Source: Salegentibacter_A chungangensis
Lineage (GTDB): Bacteria > Bacteroidota > Bacteroidia > Flavobacteriales > Flavobacteriaceae
Assembly (NCBI RefSeq): GCF_042678405.1
Contig: NZ_JBHTLI010000001.1
Location: forward strand, 372,001-436,000
Direction: 5' to 3'
Length of the DNA stretch: 64,000 nucleotides
This document shows positions 43,486-52,675 of this stretch, in pieces. Both the position numbers and the translations under genes were made by a program. The notes beneath the pieces were generated by a model. The model was given only the letters and a program-made list of their open reading frames with translations, ran no database searches and was not told the origin of the DNA. The stretch's first letter is position 1. Each line of letters starts with the position of its first letter.

Positions 43486-44346
43486 TTATCCATTTAATGC
43501 TTCAGCACCACCAACGATTTCAAGGATCTCATTGGTAATAGAAGCCTGACGAGCTTTGTTGTAAGACAATTTAAGCGAGTCTCTAAGCTCTGTGGCGTTC
43601 TCTGTTGCTTTGTGCATAGCCGTCATACGTGCCCCGTGCTCTGAAGCGAAGGAATCACGAAGGGCTTTGTAAAGCTGCATTTTAAGAGACTTAGGAATAA
43701 GTTCCTTAACGATTTCGATCTTTGATGGCTCGTAGATATAATCCAGTTGCTTATTCTCTTCGTTGTCAAACTGCTCGATTGGCAAAAACTGTTCGGTCGT
43801 CACTATTTGCGTGGCAGCATTCTTGAACTGGTTATAAACCAGGACGATCTTGTCATACTTCTCCTCAAGGAACAACTGCATCAGTTCTTCAGCAATTTCA
43901 GCTACGTTCTCGAAACTAAGATCATCATAGATCTCGTTATTGTTCTCATAAACGTCAAAGTCCCTTTTCAGAATATCGTTAGCCTTTTTTCCAATGGAAT
44001 ATAGGTCAACTTTCTCATTCTGAAAATCCTTCTGAACCTTGTTCTTAACCCCTTTGATGATATTGGTGTTAAATGCACCTGCCAGACCTCTGTTAGAAGA
44101 GATAGCTACCATAAGCACCTTCTCCACTTCTCTTTCTTCGGCATATTTACTGCTGGCATCATCACTAAGGCTAGCACTTAAATCCTGTAACAACTGGGTC
44201 AACTTTTCGGAATAAGGACGCATTGCGGTAATAGCATCCTGGGCTTTGCTCAACTTTGCAGCCGATACCATCTTCATGGCACTGGTGATCTGCATGGTTG
44301 AAGAAACCGAAGTAATCCTGCTACGTAATTCTTTTAAGTTTGCCAT
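43486..44346 (-). CDS. atpG: ATP synthase F1 subunit gamma
   Basis: A 286-residue central-stalk subunit. It begins MANLKELRSRITSVSSTMQI and has ITSAMKMVSAAKLSKAQ, the N-terminal coiled-coil helix, and ends with the partner helix TDSLKLSYNKARQ-like segment followed by EILEIVGGAEAL, as gamma subunits do. It rotates inside the alpha/beta hexamer. Last gene of this operon; beta and epsilon are absent. Confidence 0.97.
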   Translation of the reverse strand: MANLKELRSRITSVSSTMQITSAMKMVSAAKLSKAQDAITAMRPYSEKLTQLLQDLSASLSDDASSKYAEEREVEKVLMVAISSNRGLAGAFNTNIIKGVKNKVQKDFQNEKVDLYSIGKKANDILKRDFDVYENNNEIYDDLSFENVAEIAEELMQLFLEEKYDKIVLVYNQFKNAATQIVTTEQFLPIEQFDNEENKQLDYIYEPSKIEIVKELIPKSLKMQLYKALRDSFASEHGARMTAMHKATENATELRDSLKLSYNKARQASITNEILEIVGGAEALNG

Positions 44347-44416
44347 TATTTATAAAAGTACTTAGTATTGAGAACAGAGTCACCGGATTGCCGGTCACTC
44401 TGTTTCAAAATCTATA

Positions 44417-45997
44417 TTATGATTTATACTTAGCTGAAAGCTCTTTTGCAACAGATGCAAGGGTATCGGTAACCTCGTCGGTTAGCTTCCCGGCTTTCAG
44501 GGTATCAAGCACGTCTCTGTGCTTGGCGTTAAGATACTCAAGGTAATCTCTTTCAAATTCCCTTACTTTCTCAACTGGCACATCTCTTAACAGGTTCTTG
44601 GATCCGGCGAAGATGATCGCGATCTGGTCTTCTACCGGGTAAGGATCGTTTTGTCCCTGCTTAAGGATCTCCACGTTACGCTTACCTTTCTCGATCACGC
44701 TCATTGTAGCAGCATCAAGGTCTGAACCGAACTTGGCGAAAGCTTCCAGTTCACGGAACTGAGCCTGGTCAAGTTTAAGCGTACCTGCTACCTTCTTCAT
44801 AGACTTGATCTGTGCTGAACCTCCCACACGTGATACGGAAATACCAACGTTAATCGCAGGACGCACCCCAGAGTTAAACAGGTCTGAAGTTAAGAAGATC
44901 TGACCATCGGTAATCGAAATTACGTTGGTTGGAATATACGCAGAAACGTCACCAGCCTGAGTTTCGATAATAGGAAGGGCTGTTAAAGAACCGCCACCCT
45001 TTACCTTATCCTTAAGGGAATCAGGAAGGTCGTTCATTTCCTTCGCAATATCATTATCGTTGATCACCTTAGCTGAACGCTCAAGCAATCTTGAGTGAAG
45101 GAAGAAAACGTCTCCAGGATATGCCTCACGTCCCGGTGGACGACGTAATAAAAGAGATACCTCACGGTATGCTACCGCCTGCTTGGAAAGATCATCATAA
45201 ACGATCAATGCAGGACGTCCCGTATCTCTGAAATATTCTCCGATCGCAGCACCTGCGAATGGAGCATATACCTGCATAGGAGCAGGATCTGATGCGTTAG
45301 CGGCAACGATAGTAGTATATGCTAAAGCACCTTTATCTTCAAGTACTTTGGCGATACCTGCAACTGTAGAGGCTTTTTGCCCAATGGCAACATAGATACA
45401 GTGTACTGGCTCCCCGGCATCGTAAAATTCCTTCTGGTTCAGGATGGTATCGATACATACAGTGGTCTTACCTGTCTGGCGGTCACCAATAACAAGCTCA
45501 CGCTGTCCTCTACCTACCGGTACCATAGCATCTATAGACTTAATTCCGGTTTGTAAAGGCTCTGTTACAGGCTCACGGAAAATTACCCCAGGAGCTTTAC
45601 GCTCAAGTGGCATTTCGAAAGTTTCACCTTCAATAGCACCTTTACCATCAATCGGGTTTCCTAAAGTATCAACCACACGGCCTACAATTCCTTCTCCAAC
45701 ATTGATAGAAGCAATACGTTTGGTTCTTTTTACCACAGCACCTTCCTTGATCTCTTTAGAAGGTCCTAATAATACAACCCCAACGTTGTCTTCTTCAAGG
45801 TTCAATACAATTCCTTCAAGACCGCTTTCAAACTGAACCAATTCTCCATATTGAGCATTGGCAAGACCATAAACGTTAGCAATACCATCACCTACGGTAA
45901 GTACGGTACCTACTTCGTCTAAAGAGGCCTTGGCTTCAAAACCTGATAATTGTTCTTTTAAAATTGCTGATACTTCAGCAGGATTTACTTCTGCCAT
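44417..45997 (-). CDS. atpA: ATP synthase F1 subunit alpha
   Basis: A 526-residue non-catalytic nucleotide-binding subunit. The Walker A motif is GDRQTGKTTVCIDTI, the arginine-finger region is VGISVSRVGGSAQIKSM, and PALIVYDDLSKQAVAYR is the Walker B neighbourhood. The N-terminal delta-binding segment is also present. Separated by 70 nt from atpG and 45 nt from atpH. Confidence 0.98.
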   Translation of the reverse strand: MAEVNPAEVSAILKEQLSGFEAKASLDEVGTVLTVGDGIANVYGLANAQYGELVQFESGLEGIVLNLEEDNVGVVLLGPSKEIKEGAVVKRTKRIASINVGEGIVGRVVDTLGNPIDGKGAIEGETFEMPLERKAPGVIFREPVTEPLQTGIKSIDAMVPVGRGQRELVIGDRQTGKTTVCIDTILNQKEFYDAGEPVHCIYVAIGQKASTVAGIAKVLEDKGALAYTTIVAANASDPAPMQVYAPFAGAAIGEYFRDTGRPALIVYDDLSKQAVAYREVSLLLRRPPGREAYPGDVFFLHSRLLERSAKVINDNDIAKEMNDLPDSLKDKVKGGGSLTALPIIETQAGDVSAYIPTNVISITDGQIFLTSDLFNSGVRPAINVGISVSRVGGSAQIKSMKKVAGTLKLDQAQFRELEAFAKFGSDLDAATMSVIEKGKRNVEILKQGQNDPYPVEDQIAIIFAGSKNLLRDVPVEKVREFERDYLEYLNAKHRDVLDTLKAGKLTDEVTDTLASVAKELSAKYKS

Positions 45998-46042
45998 AAT
46001 TATTTAGTATAAAATGACGCGCGGTTCACGCGACGGTTTTTA

Positions 46043-46597
46043 TTAAATTTTTGAAACGTATGTGTTGTTTTTAAATTCTCTTTTGAGATTATTCAGGCTG
46101 TTAGAAATACTAGCATCATACTGTATGTCTCCAACCCTTAAAACGAATCCGCCGATAATGTCCTCATCTATCACATTCTTGACAGTAGCTCCGTTACCGG
46201 TTAATTCTATTATTTTCTTCTGAATCTTTTCTTCCAGTTCATCGGTTAAAGGCACAACAGTAGTCACAACCGCATCCTGAGTCTGGTTGGCTGAATTATA
46301 ACGCAGCAAATATTGCTTGGCTACAAGCTCAAGAATATTGATACGCCCGTTATCCAGCAAGATATTAAAGGCTCCCAGCGTGATAGGGTTAGCGTCCTTG
46401 AAAACCGCAGTAAGCACCTTCTTTTTCAACGAAGGTTTTACAACAGGACTACCAATCATATTAGCAAGATCATCACTGCCTTCCACGGTTTTAAGGATAG
46501 AATCCATATCTTCCTTTACCGCGTCGGCCGCGTTCTTCTCTTTAGCCAAATTAAATACAGCTTTCGCGTAACGTTGTGCTGCCCTTGTTCCTTTCAT
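46043..46597 (-). CDS. atpH: ATP synthase F1 subunit delta (OSCP)
   Basis: A 184-residue peripheral-stalk subunit. It starts GTRAAQRYAKAVFNLAKEK, the usual OSCP N-terminal helix, and ends in the conserved DEDIIGGFVLRVGDIQYDAS with the SLNNLKREF segment. It links subunit b to alpha at the top of F1. Placed between atpF and atpA, 7 nt after atpF. Confidence 0.96.
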   Translation of the reverse strand: MKGTRAAQRYAKAVFNLAKEKNAADAVKEDMDSILKTVEGSDDLANMIGSPVVKPSLKKKVLTAVFKDANPITLGAFNILLDNGRINILELVAKQYLLRYNSANQTQDAVVTTVVPLTDELEEKIQKKIIELTGNGATVKNVIDEDIIGGFVLRVGDIQYDASISNSLNNLKREFKNNTYVSKI

Positions 46598-46604
46598 ATC
46601 AATC

Positions 46605-47099
46605 TTAGTTTAAAGTAACTTCACCAAGTCTCTCATCGATCATCTGGTGGTGTTTCTCTTTGTTTGATAATTCCTTACGAACCACTTTCTCGGCAATCTC
46701 AATAGACAGGTTTGCCACCTGGTTCTTGATCTCGGCCATAGCTGCACGCTTCTCCTGCTCTATATTTTCTTTTGCCTGAGCAACAATCTTATTGGCTTTC
46801 TCCTGAGCTTCCTCAGTAGCATCAGCCATTACTTTCTCCTTAAGCTCTCTTGCTTCTTTAAGAATAGCATCTCTCTCAGCACGAGCCTCTTTCATAAGCT
46901 GCTCATTGTCTGACTTAAGGTTCTGCATTTCTTTTCTGGCTTCTTCAGCAGAGGCCAGGGCATTGTTGATAGATTCTTCTCTTTTATTTACAGCTCCAAG
47001 AATTGGTTTCCAGGCGAATTTCGCCATAATGAAAATCAACACAAGGAAAACTATAGTTTGCCAGAAAAACAATCCAAAATCAGGAGTTATTAAATCCAT
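46605..47099 (-). CDS. atpF: ATP synthase F0 subunit b
   Basis: A 164-residue stator subunit: one N-terminal membrane helix (about residues 8-26, FFWQTIVFLVLIFIMAKF) and a long charged helix rich in Ala, Glu and Lys that dimerises and reaches F1. The start reads MDLITPDFGLFFWQ, common in Bacteroidota. It lies 85 nt after atpE. Confidence 0.96.
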   Translation of the reverse strand: MDLITPDFGLFFWQTIVFLVLIFIMAKFAWKPILGAVNKREESINNALASAEEARKEMQNLKSDNEQLMKEARAERDAILKEARELKEKVMADATEEAQEKANKIVAQAKENIEQEKRAAMAEIKNQVANLSIEIAEKVVRKELSNKEKHHQMIDERLGEVTLN

Positions 47100-47184
47100 A
47101 ATCAGTTATATAAAAAATAGTTTAAACATCATCTTAAAAAAGCCCATTCGCAACCAACCGTTACGAATGGGTTTTTGAAATTAA

Positions 47185-47406
47185 TTACCTTAACACACCT
47201 AGTAAAGAAGCTACTACTCCAAAAAGAGCAACACCTTCTACAAGTGCGGCAGCAATAATCATAGCTGTCTGGATCTTTCCAGAAGCCTCAGGCTGACGTG
47301 CAATGGCGTCCATAGCAGAACCACCAATTTTACCTACACCTACTCCGGCTCCTAAAACCGCTAGTCCAGCTCCTAAAGCTGCAAGACCTACATACAATAA
47401 TTCCAT
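47185..47406 (-). CDS. atpE: ATP synthase F0 subunit c (proton type)
   Basis: A 73-residue hairpin of two membrane helices. The glycine-rich first helix (GAGLAVLGAGVGVGKIGG), the polar loop ARQPEA and the ion-binding carboxylate Glu57 in ALVEGVALF are present. The residue after the Glu is Gly, and no Na+-site Gln or Ser/Thr neighbour is visible, so proton coupling is expected (inference). Confidence 0.97.
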   Translation of the reverse strand: MELLYVGLAALGAGLAVLGAGVGVGKIGGSAMDAIARQPEASGKIQTAMIIAAALVEGVALFGVVASLLGVLR

Positions 47407-47429
47407 AGTAAAAAAATTAAAAATTAAAA

Positions 47430-48518
47430 TTAATGATGTTCATGTTCCTCAACTGCCATCCCGATAAACAGGGCCGACAGAATCGTAAAAATAAACGCTT
47501 GAAGGAATGCTACCAGCAATTCCAATACTGTTATAAATAGTGCGAAGGGTACAGAGATCCCTGCAACTCCCGCATTTTCTAATATAAATATCAATCCAAT
47601 TAAACTCAGGATAATAATGTGCCCTGCCGTGATATTCGCAAACAAACGTATCATAAGTGCCGCAGGTTTAATTATAACTCCCATCACCTCAACAATGGCC
47701 AGTATAGGCTTGACAAAGGTCGGGATTCCCGGCATCCAGAAAACGTGTTTCCAGTAATCCTTGTTTCCGTTCACAATTATTAACGCCAAGGTGAAAAGTC
47801 CCAATGAAACGGTAACCGCTATATTACCGGTAACGTTAGCAGCTCCCGGCAACAAGCCCAGAAGGTTAGTGATCCAAATGAAGAAGAATACCGTTAACAG
47901 AAAAGGCATAAACTTCATATATTTTTTCTTCCCAATTTGAGGAATAGCGATCTCATCCCTTACAAAAAGGACTAGTGTCTCCAGAACATTATTAAAGCCT
48001 TTTGGTGCGTGCTCGTTCTTTTTATGATGCTTTGCCAGACTATTAAAGAAAACCAGCATCAAAATCACGGTTATAAACATAGCCGCTACGTTCTTGGTAA
48101 TAGAAATATCCAAAGGCTTCTCTGCATTCAGTGCATTGTGCTCTTCATCAAATTCAACAGCCTCAGCACCGGCATTTAGCCGGTAAATCTCCTCGTGAAG
48201 ATTCACAAAGCGCATCCCGTCTTTTTCAACTATGTGATGCCCTTCGGTATCGTGATGGAATTCACTGGACATAAAAGTCACCAGCCCATTATCTGTATAC
48301 AAGATCACAGGAAGCGGCAAAGTGAAAGAGTTCTCTCCTTCACCAAAAAAATGCCAGCCGTGAGCATCACCAATATGGTGCATGATCATTTCTGTGGCGT
48401 TAAATTCCTTTTCAGATTCTCCTGCCGCATCTTTATCTTTCGCAAAAGTGAAAAACGGAAGTAAGGCAAAGGCTAGTGTTAAGGACACTCTAATCATTAA
48501 AGATTTATGTGCTGTCAT
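47430..48518 (-). CDS. atpB: ATP synthase F0 subunit a with long His-rich N-terminal extension
   Basis: A 362-residue subunit a, about 90 residues longer than the E. coli protein. Residues 1-26 are a signal-like segment ending FAK. Residues 27-130 form a hydrophilic periplasmic extension with nine histidines (47, 48, 53, 56, 88, 89, 94, 95, 108). The membrane part follows, with the essential Arg291 in MIRLFANITAGH. It forms the proton half-channels next to the c-ring. The extended start is common to Bacteroidota AtpB. Confidence 0.96.
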   Translation of the reverse strand: MTAHKSLMIRVSLTLAFALLPFFTFAKDKDAAGESEKEFNATEMIMHHIGDAHGWHFFGEGENSFTLPLPVILYTDNGLVTFMSSEFHHDTEGHHIVEKDGMRFVNLHEEIYRLNAGAEAVEFDEEHNALNAEKPLDISITKNVAAMFITVILMLVFFNSLAKHHKKNEHAPKGFNNVLETLVLFVRDEIAIPQIGKKKYMKFMPFLLTVFFFIWITNLLGLLPGAANVTGNIAVTVSLGLFTLALIIVNGNKDYWKHVFWMPGIPTFVKPILAIVEVMGVIIKPAALMIRLFANITAGHIIILSLIGLIFILENAGVAGISVPFALFITVLELLVAFLQAFIFTILSALFIGMAVEEHEHH

Positions 48519-48561
48519 AGTACCTGTCTACTTAAAAAATTATGGGCTCTAAATTTCCGTG

Positions 48562-48569
48562 CAAAGGTA
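48562..48569 (-). promoter_or_regulatory. Putative internal -7 element upstream of atpB
   Basis: The minus strand reads TACCTTTG, an exact TAnnTTTG match, 43 nt before the atpB ATG, in the 135-nt gap after the small membrane protein gene. It suggests that atpBEFHAG can be transcribed apart from atpZ. Confidence 0.45.
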
Positions 48570-48653
48570 TACTTTTAATTTTTATCTGAAAGCCCGCTAA
48601 AGGATTTTTTACATTTCAGAAAACATTTAACGATTTTACTGATATACAATCAG

Positions 48654-49034
48654 TTATTGAGCGTTTATAAGCTTTACCGCATAAAAGGTTTCGAAAATAA
48701 GAAATAAAAAATAAGGTATAAAAAAGGCGATAATATCGTTAAAACCGGGGGCTTCGCTTAGCAGCATCGGTAAGAGGAAGACGACGGCGGCCATCATTTT
48801 TAAAAGTCCGCCTCCCATAAAGGCAAAACCTGTCTTGTCTTTGAAGTTCTTATGCACCCAAACCAAAGCTATGTAGATAAGCAGGGTGGAGATTATGTGG
48901 AATGCATATACCGAAATCGTGTTGTAATACAGTTCTTCCTCAAAAAAATAGTTTACCAGCAACCACTGGGTAAAAAACAGAATGATGGAATAAGGCAGGA
49001 ATTTTTTTAAAAAGGGAACTAAATCTTTTTTCAT
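48654..49034 (-). CDS. Small four-helix membrane protein (ATP synthase operon)
   Basis: A 126-residue hydrophobic protein with four predicted helices (about 14-32, 40-60, 70-92 and 100-120) and a short Lys-rich cytoplasmic start. It lies between atpZ and atpB, where other bacteria have AtpI, the rotor-ring assembly factor; it resembles AtpI in size and helix count only. I recall a Bacteroidota-specific uncharacterised family (DUF6168) of this type, at low certainty. Its ATG directly follows the atpZ stop. Confidence 0.82.
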   Translation of the reverse strand: MKKDLVPFLKKFLPYSIILFFTQWLLVNYFFEEELYYNTISVYAFHIISTLLIYIALVWVHKNFKDKTGFAFMGGGLLKMMAAVVFLLPMLLSEAPGFNDIIAFFIPYFLFLIFETFYAVKLINAQ

Positions 49035-49253
49035 TTAATCGTCGTCTTTGCTCATTTCGCTAATGCTTCTGTAGACCTGATAAAGGGCTATAAAAACGCC
49101 TAAAAGCGACACCCCTATGGTGAATGCGGAGTATTTGTTAGGAAATTTTTCATCCAGCCAAATTCCCAAGAAAACACCTGCAGCAATAATGATCCCCATC
49201 TGAAAGGCAATATTAATGAGGCCCATATACTTATTCCTGTTCTCGTTTTTCAT
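49035..49253 (-). CDS. AtpZ/AtpI family protein
   Basis: A 72-residue protein with two membrane helices (about 11-28 and 40-60): GLINIAFQMGIIIAAGVFLG and the conserved loop WLDEKFPNKYSAFTIG. The WxDxxF loop between two helices identifies the AtpZ-type assembly or Mg2+-related factor of ATP synthase operons. First gene of the atp run; an exact -7 element lies 37 nt upstream. Confidence 0.88.
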   Translation of the reverse strand: MKNENRNKYMGLINIAFQMGIIIAAGVFLGIWLDEKFPNKYSAFTIGVSLLGVFIALYQVYRSISEMSKDDD

Positions 49254-49289
49254 TTAAAATTAAGCTTGGAAGAATTTATAAATTCAGTG

Positions 49290-49297
49290 CAAAGATA
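49290..49297 (-). promoter_or_regulatory. Putative -7 element of the atp operon
   Basis: The minus strand reads TATCTTTG (TAnnTTTG match), 36 nt before the atpZ ATG, in the 52-nt gap after the SprE-like gene. A -33 TTG would have to lie inside the end of the SprE-like gene and none is well placed. Confidence 0.42.
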
Positions 49298-49305
49298 AGT
49301 TCTAA

Positions 49306-51837
49306 TTAGAGACTGCTTAAATAGCGGTCTAAATTCTTTTGAATTTGAATAATCCTGTAGTTCTCTGTAGAGATCACCACAGGTTCCGCCTTAACCTTAT
49401 AGTTATCATTAATGGCAAGTAATTCGGCAAAACCCAGTGCTGAAGCTTTATCCTTTAGTCCGTGAATTACGATAAATTGTTCTTCCGGAGAGTATACATC
49501 TTCAGAGACCGAAAGTTTCTCATATTCAAGCTCCCCGATCGCTTTTTCAATCTTGGTTTTCAGGGCAGTCCTCGGCTCTGCTTCCTCTGCCTTAAACCGG
49601 TATACCAACTTATAATTGGTCTGCAGACTGTCTGTATTGAATTGCATATTCGACAACTGAGGGATCGCCTGATTATAGATCTGCTGTGCTCTTTTTCCTT
49701 CAGGACTTTGAGGGTAAGTAAGCGCGACATAATTCAAAGCCGATTTATAGGCCTCTATTCCCATTAGGCGACCGGTTGCCATAGCTTTTAAAAGCTCAAA
49801 TTTAGGCACGATCTCGTCTCCTGTATAATTAGAGATGAATTTATCGCTCTCTTCAACAACTTCCCGGTATTCTCCCTTCTCAAATTTTTCAAAAACCGCA
49901 TCATATTTCTTTTCCGGAGAATCCTCATCGGCTATAGCCTCTTGTGGGTTCCTGATATATGCGGCATAACGGGAATCGGGATATTCATTCAAAATCACCT
50001 GCTCCATAGCACTTGCCTTGCTGTTTTGACCGGTATGCCTATAGATCTCATACAGATTGTACCTGGCCGGCAGGATAAGCCTTTCTTCCGGCGCATATTC
50101 CAGAAGGTCTTCCAGCCTTTGGGTTGCCATTTCGTATTCCCCAAACTTCTCTTTATAGATAAGACCAAGTTGGTAATATGCATAGTTCCTTTCGTTATTG
50201 ATACTATCAAGTTCCGTCTTATCTGTAGGTACAAGGCTTACATAGCTCATAGGGTCAAATCGCGGATCCTCATCCAGGTTCAGGCTAATTTCACTTTCCT
50301 CTCCGGCCTGTGTTTTAACTCCGGAAGACCGGTCTTTCCATCGCCAGTTATCGGCCAGCTGTCTTCTCCCCCAGGTAATAAAGAACTCTCTCGCCCCATT
50401 GCTCACCCTGGTAGGGTTATAGAAATAAAAACTGTTAGAAGGCCCTCCGGCTCCGTCAAGGTCGGGAATGGCTTTCTGAGAGTTGGCAGCAATAGCCATC
50501 TTTCTTTCTCCATCTTCAATTTCAGCTTCAAAATCGGCCTTAAGCTTTTCGGTATACCCAGTAAAATAGGCGATCTGATCTTCTTCCGACATTTCCGCAA
50601 GATTCAGGATACTGTCATTCTTATCGGCGATCCCACGGTAAAAGATAACATCTTCAAGATTGTTCCGCTTCTTTTTGATCGTCCTGAACTCTCTAAGTCT
50701 GGGTGACATATTAACCAGGGTGCTGTCGTAATACTTGCTAGCGGTCCTGTAATCGGCCCTGTCGAAATAGATATCAGCCAGGATCTCGTAATTTATCGAT
50801 TTCAGGTAAATATCACTGGAAGGAGCCCGCAAGGATTTATTATAGTACTCTATGGCAGTTTTTGTAGAATCCAGCCTGCTGTAATATTCCCCGATCTGAA
50901 AATATATTTTATCCAGGAATGGCCTGTTCTCACGGTCTTCCTCAAGCTCTGTAAGCAACTCTCTTAACTGGTAATTGTTACCGGCGCCGTACTCAAAATT
51001 CCTTGCTTTCTGCACATAGGCATTTATCATATAAATCCTTGGCGATTTTCGATTGAGCGCAATCACCTCATCAAAAGCGGTATTGGCTTTATCCGGTTGC
51101 TGCAAACGATTATAAAGCTGTCCTAAAATGAAATAGTAACGGCCTTTTTCCTCGCTTTTTTCGGTGGATTCCGCAGCAACCTGCAAGGCTACGGTCGCGC
51201 TGTCTATTTGCTCAAGATTGATGTAAGCCTGAGATAATGCAGCATTGGCATCGGCAAGATCCTGATCTTCCAGGTCTTCGAGATCAATGATCCGTTTTAG
51301 GTTCTTTTTGGCCAGCTTGTTATTATCCAGCCTGATATAGGTCTTTTCGCGCCATATTTGCGCTTTATTGATATTATTGCTGGCGGGATATTTATGAAGG
51401 ATATAATTGAAGGCATCCAGCGCGGGAATAAATCTCTGATCGAAATACCGGGCTTTTCCCAAAAGCAGGTAAGCCTCATCAATTTGCGGATTGCGCTCCT
51501 TGCCTCCTATCAGCATCGAGTGTCTTTGAATAGCCTTTACGGCCTTTTCTTCGGCTTTCCCAAAATTTTGATTTCTGATACTATCGGGCAGGGTAACCTG
51601 CTCGTCTATACTCATCCGCTCTATTGGAAGAAGATCCCAATAATTATCGGCGTAATTCTGATTTAATTCTTCCCGACCCTGCGCCAGGGCAAGATGCCCG
51701 TTATAAAGGGTGTTATATTCCGTAGTTACGGCGTGCCAGTTACGGTTTATGAAGGTGTTCTTTTTCCGGGAACAGCCAAAAATACTGCCCGCAAAAATCA
51801 ACAGGATAAAAAAGCGAGTAAAACTATTCAAAATCAA
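49306..51837 (-). CDS. sprE: SprE/PorW-type T9SS lipoprotein with TPR repeats
   Basis: An 843-residue lipoprotein (lipobox IFGC, Cys22) built from TPR-like helices. The start after the lipobox, SRKKNTFINRNWHAVTTEYN, followed by TLYNGHLALAQGREEL, is the signature of SprE/PorW proteins, which connect the T9SS motor or PorV-type parts with the translocon and are needed for secretion and gliding. Repeats such as DEAYLLLGKARYFDQRFIPA and YYFILGQLYNRLQQPDKANT are visible, with an N-terminal and a C-terminal TPR block and a less regular middle. It ends 52 nt before atpZ. Confidence 0.9.
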   Translation of the reverse strand: MILNSFTRFFILLIFAGSIFGCSRKKNTFINRNWHAVTTEYNTLYNGHLALAQGREELNQNYADNYWDLLPIERMSIDEQVTLPDSIRNQNFGKAEEKAVKAIQRHSMLIGGKERNPQIDEAYLLLGKARYFDQRFIPALDAFNYILHKYPASNNINKAQIWREKTYIRLDNNKLAKKNLKRIIDLEDLEDQDLADANAALSQAYINLEQIDSATVALQVAAESTEKSEEKGRYYFILGQLYNRLQQPDKANTAFDEVIALNRKSPRIYMINAYVQKARNFEYGAGNNYQLRELLTELEEDRENRPFLDKIYFQIGEYYSRLDSTKTAIEYYNKSLRAPSSDIYLKSINYEILADIYFDRADYRTASKYYDSTLVNMSPRLREFRTIKKKRNNLEDVIFYRGIADKNDSILNLAEMSEEDQIAYFTGYTEKLKADFEAEIEDGERKMAIAANSQKAIPDLDGAGGPSNSFYFYNPTRVSNGAREFFITWGRRQLADNWRWKDRSSGVKTQAGEESEISLNLDEDPRFDPMSYVSLVPTDKTELDSINNERNYAYYQLGLIYKEKFGEYEMATQRLEDLLEYAPEERLILPARYNLYEIYRHTGQNSKASAMEQVILNEYPDSRYAAYIRNPQEAIADEDSPEKKYDAVFEKFEKGEYREVVEESDKFISNYTGDEIVPKFELLKAMATGRLMGIEAYKSALNYVALTYPQSPEGKRAQQIYNQAIPQLSNMQFNTDSLQTNYKLVYRFKAEEAEPRTALKTKIEKAIGELEYEKLSVSEDVYSPEEQFIVIHGLKDKASALGFAELLAINDNYKVKAEPVVISTENYRIIQIQKNLDRYLSSL

Positions 51838-51863
51838 CCGGTTATTAATAGAATGTATAACTT

Positions 51864-51903
51864 AAAAAGAAGCCGTTTAGTATGTAAAAATAAGCTTCTT
51901 TTT
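51864..51903 (-). terminator. Rho-independent terminator after the ABC transporter genes
   Basis: 10-bp stem AAAAAGAAGC (51864-51873) with GCTTCTTTTT (51894-51903), 20-nt loop, ending in Ts on the minus strand. Separates the ABC operon from sprE. Confidence 0.75.
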
Positions 51904-51946
51904 AGAAACACAAAGCTGCGGGTCACGCTTTTATATGCAAAATAAG

Positions 51947-52660
51947 CTATTCCGCCTGAATTGCCTGACCAGAAAAATAAGATTCAAGCTCCTGAAGGGT
52001 GGCTTCCGAAGTCCTGATATCTTTAACCATATGCCCTTTATCGAGTACCACTATACGCTCACAAACCTCGGTGACATGAATAAGGTCGTGGCTGGAAATA
52101 AGGATCGTGGTTTCAGTGGTTTCAGAAATTTCCCTTATGATCTTTTTAAGTCTTATCTGCGTGGTAGGGTCCAGATTCGCAAAAGGCTCATCTAAGATAA
52201 CCACTTCAGGATTCCCTATCAATGCAGCTACGATTCCCACTTTCTTCTGATTCCCTTTTGACAGGTCCCTTAAATATTTTCTACGGCCTATTATCTCCCC
52301 ATTAAAGAAATCTTCAAAATTGGTAAGAAGGGCATCTACATCGGCTTTATTGCTGTTCCGTAATTCTCCAATGAAGTAAAAATACTCTTCGGGAGTAAGA
52401 TAACCTATCAGGAAACTTTCATCTATAAAAGAAGAAGTAAAACTCTTCCACTCTTCGCTTTCACTAACGGTAACCTCGTTATTGAAAATACTCCCGGTAG
52501 TGGGACGAATAAGATCCAGAAGCAGACTAAAGAAAGTGGTTTTTCCGGCTCCGTTATTCCCTACCAGGCCAAAATTCTGACCTTTTGGAATCTCCAGGTG
52601 ATCTATGTCGAGCACTTTATTCCCGTTATATACTTTAGTAATATTGGTCGCTGTAATCAT
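51947..52660 (-). CDS. ABC transporter ATP-binding protein
   Basis: A 237-residue ATPase. Walker A is GLVGNNGAGKTTFF, the signature loop is RDLSKGNQKKVGIVAAL, Walker B is EVVILDEPFANLDP, and the H-loop is in ISSHDLIHVTE. It belongs to the ABC-2-like group with a variant signature (LSKGN) common in drug or lipid exporters of Bacteroidota. Partner of the permease gene 15 nt upstream. Substrate unknown. Confidence 0.92.
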   Translation of the reverse strand: MITATNITKVYNGNKVLDIDHLEIPKGQNFGLVGNNGAGKTTFFSLLLDLIRPTTGSIFNNEVTVSESEEWKSFTSSFIDESFLIGYLTPEEYFYFIGELRNSNKADVDALLTNFEDFFNGEIIGRRKYLRDLSKGNQKKVGIVAALIGNPEVVILDEPFANLDPTTQIRLKKIIREISETTETTILISSHDLIHVTEVCERIVVLDKGHMVKDIRTSEATLQELESYFSGQAIQAE

Positions 52661-52675
52661 TTTTTCGATTCTAAA

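Noticed and set aside
49942..50706. 254-codon open frame on the plus strand
   Set aside because: It lies wholly antisense inside the SprE-like gene, its protein shows no domain, and the opposite frame is clearly coding.
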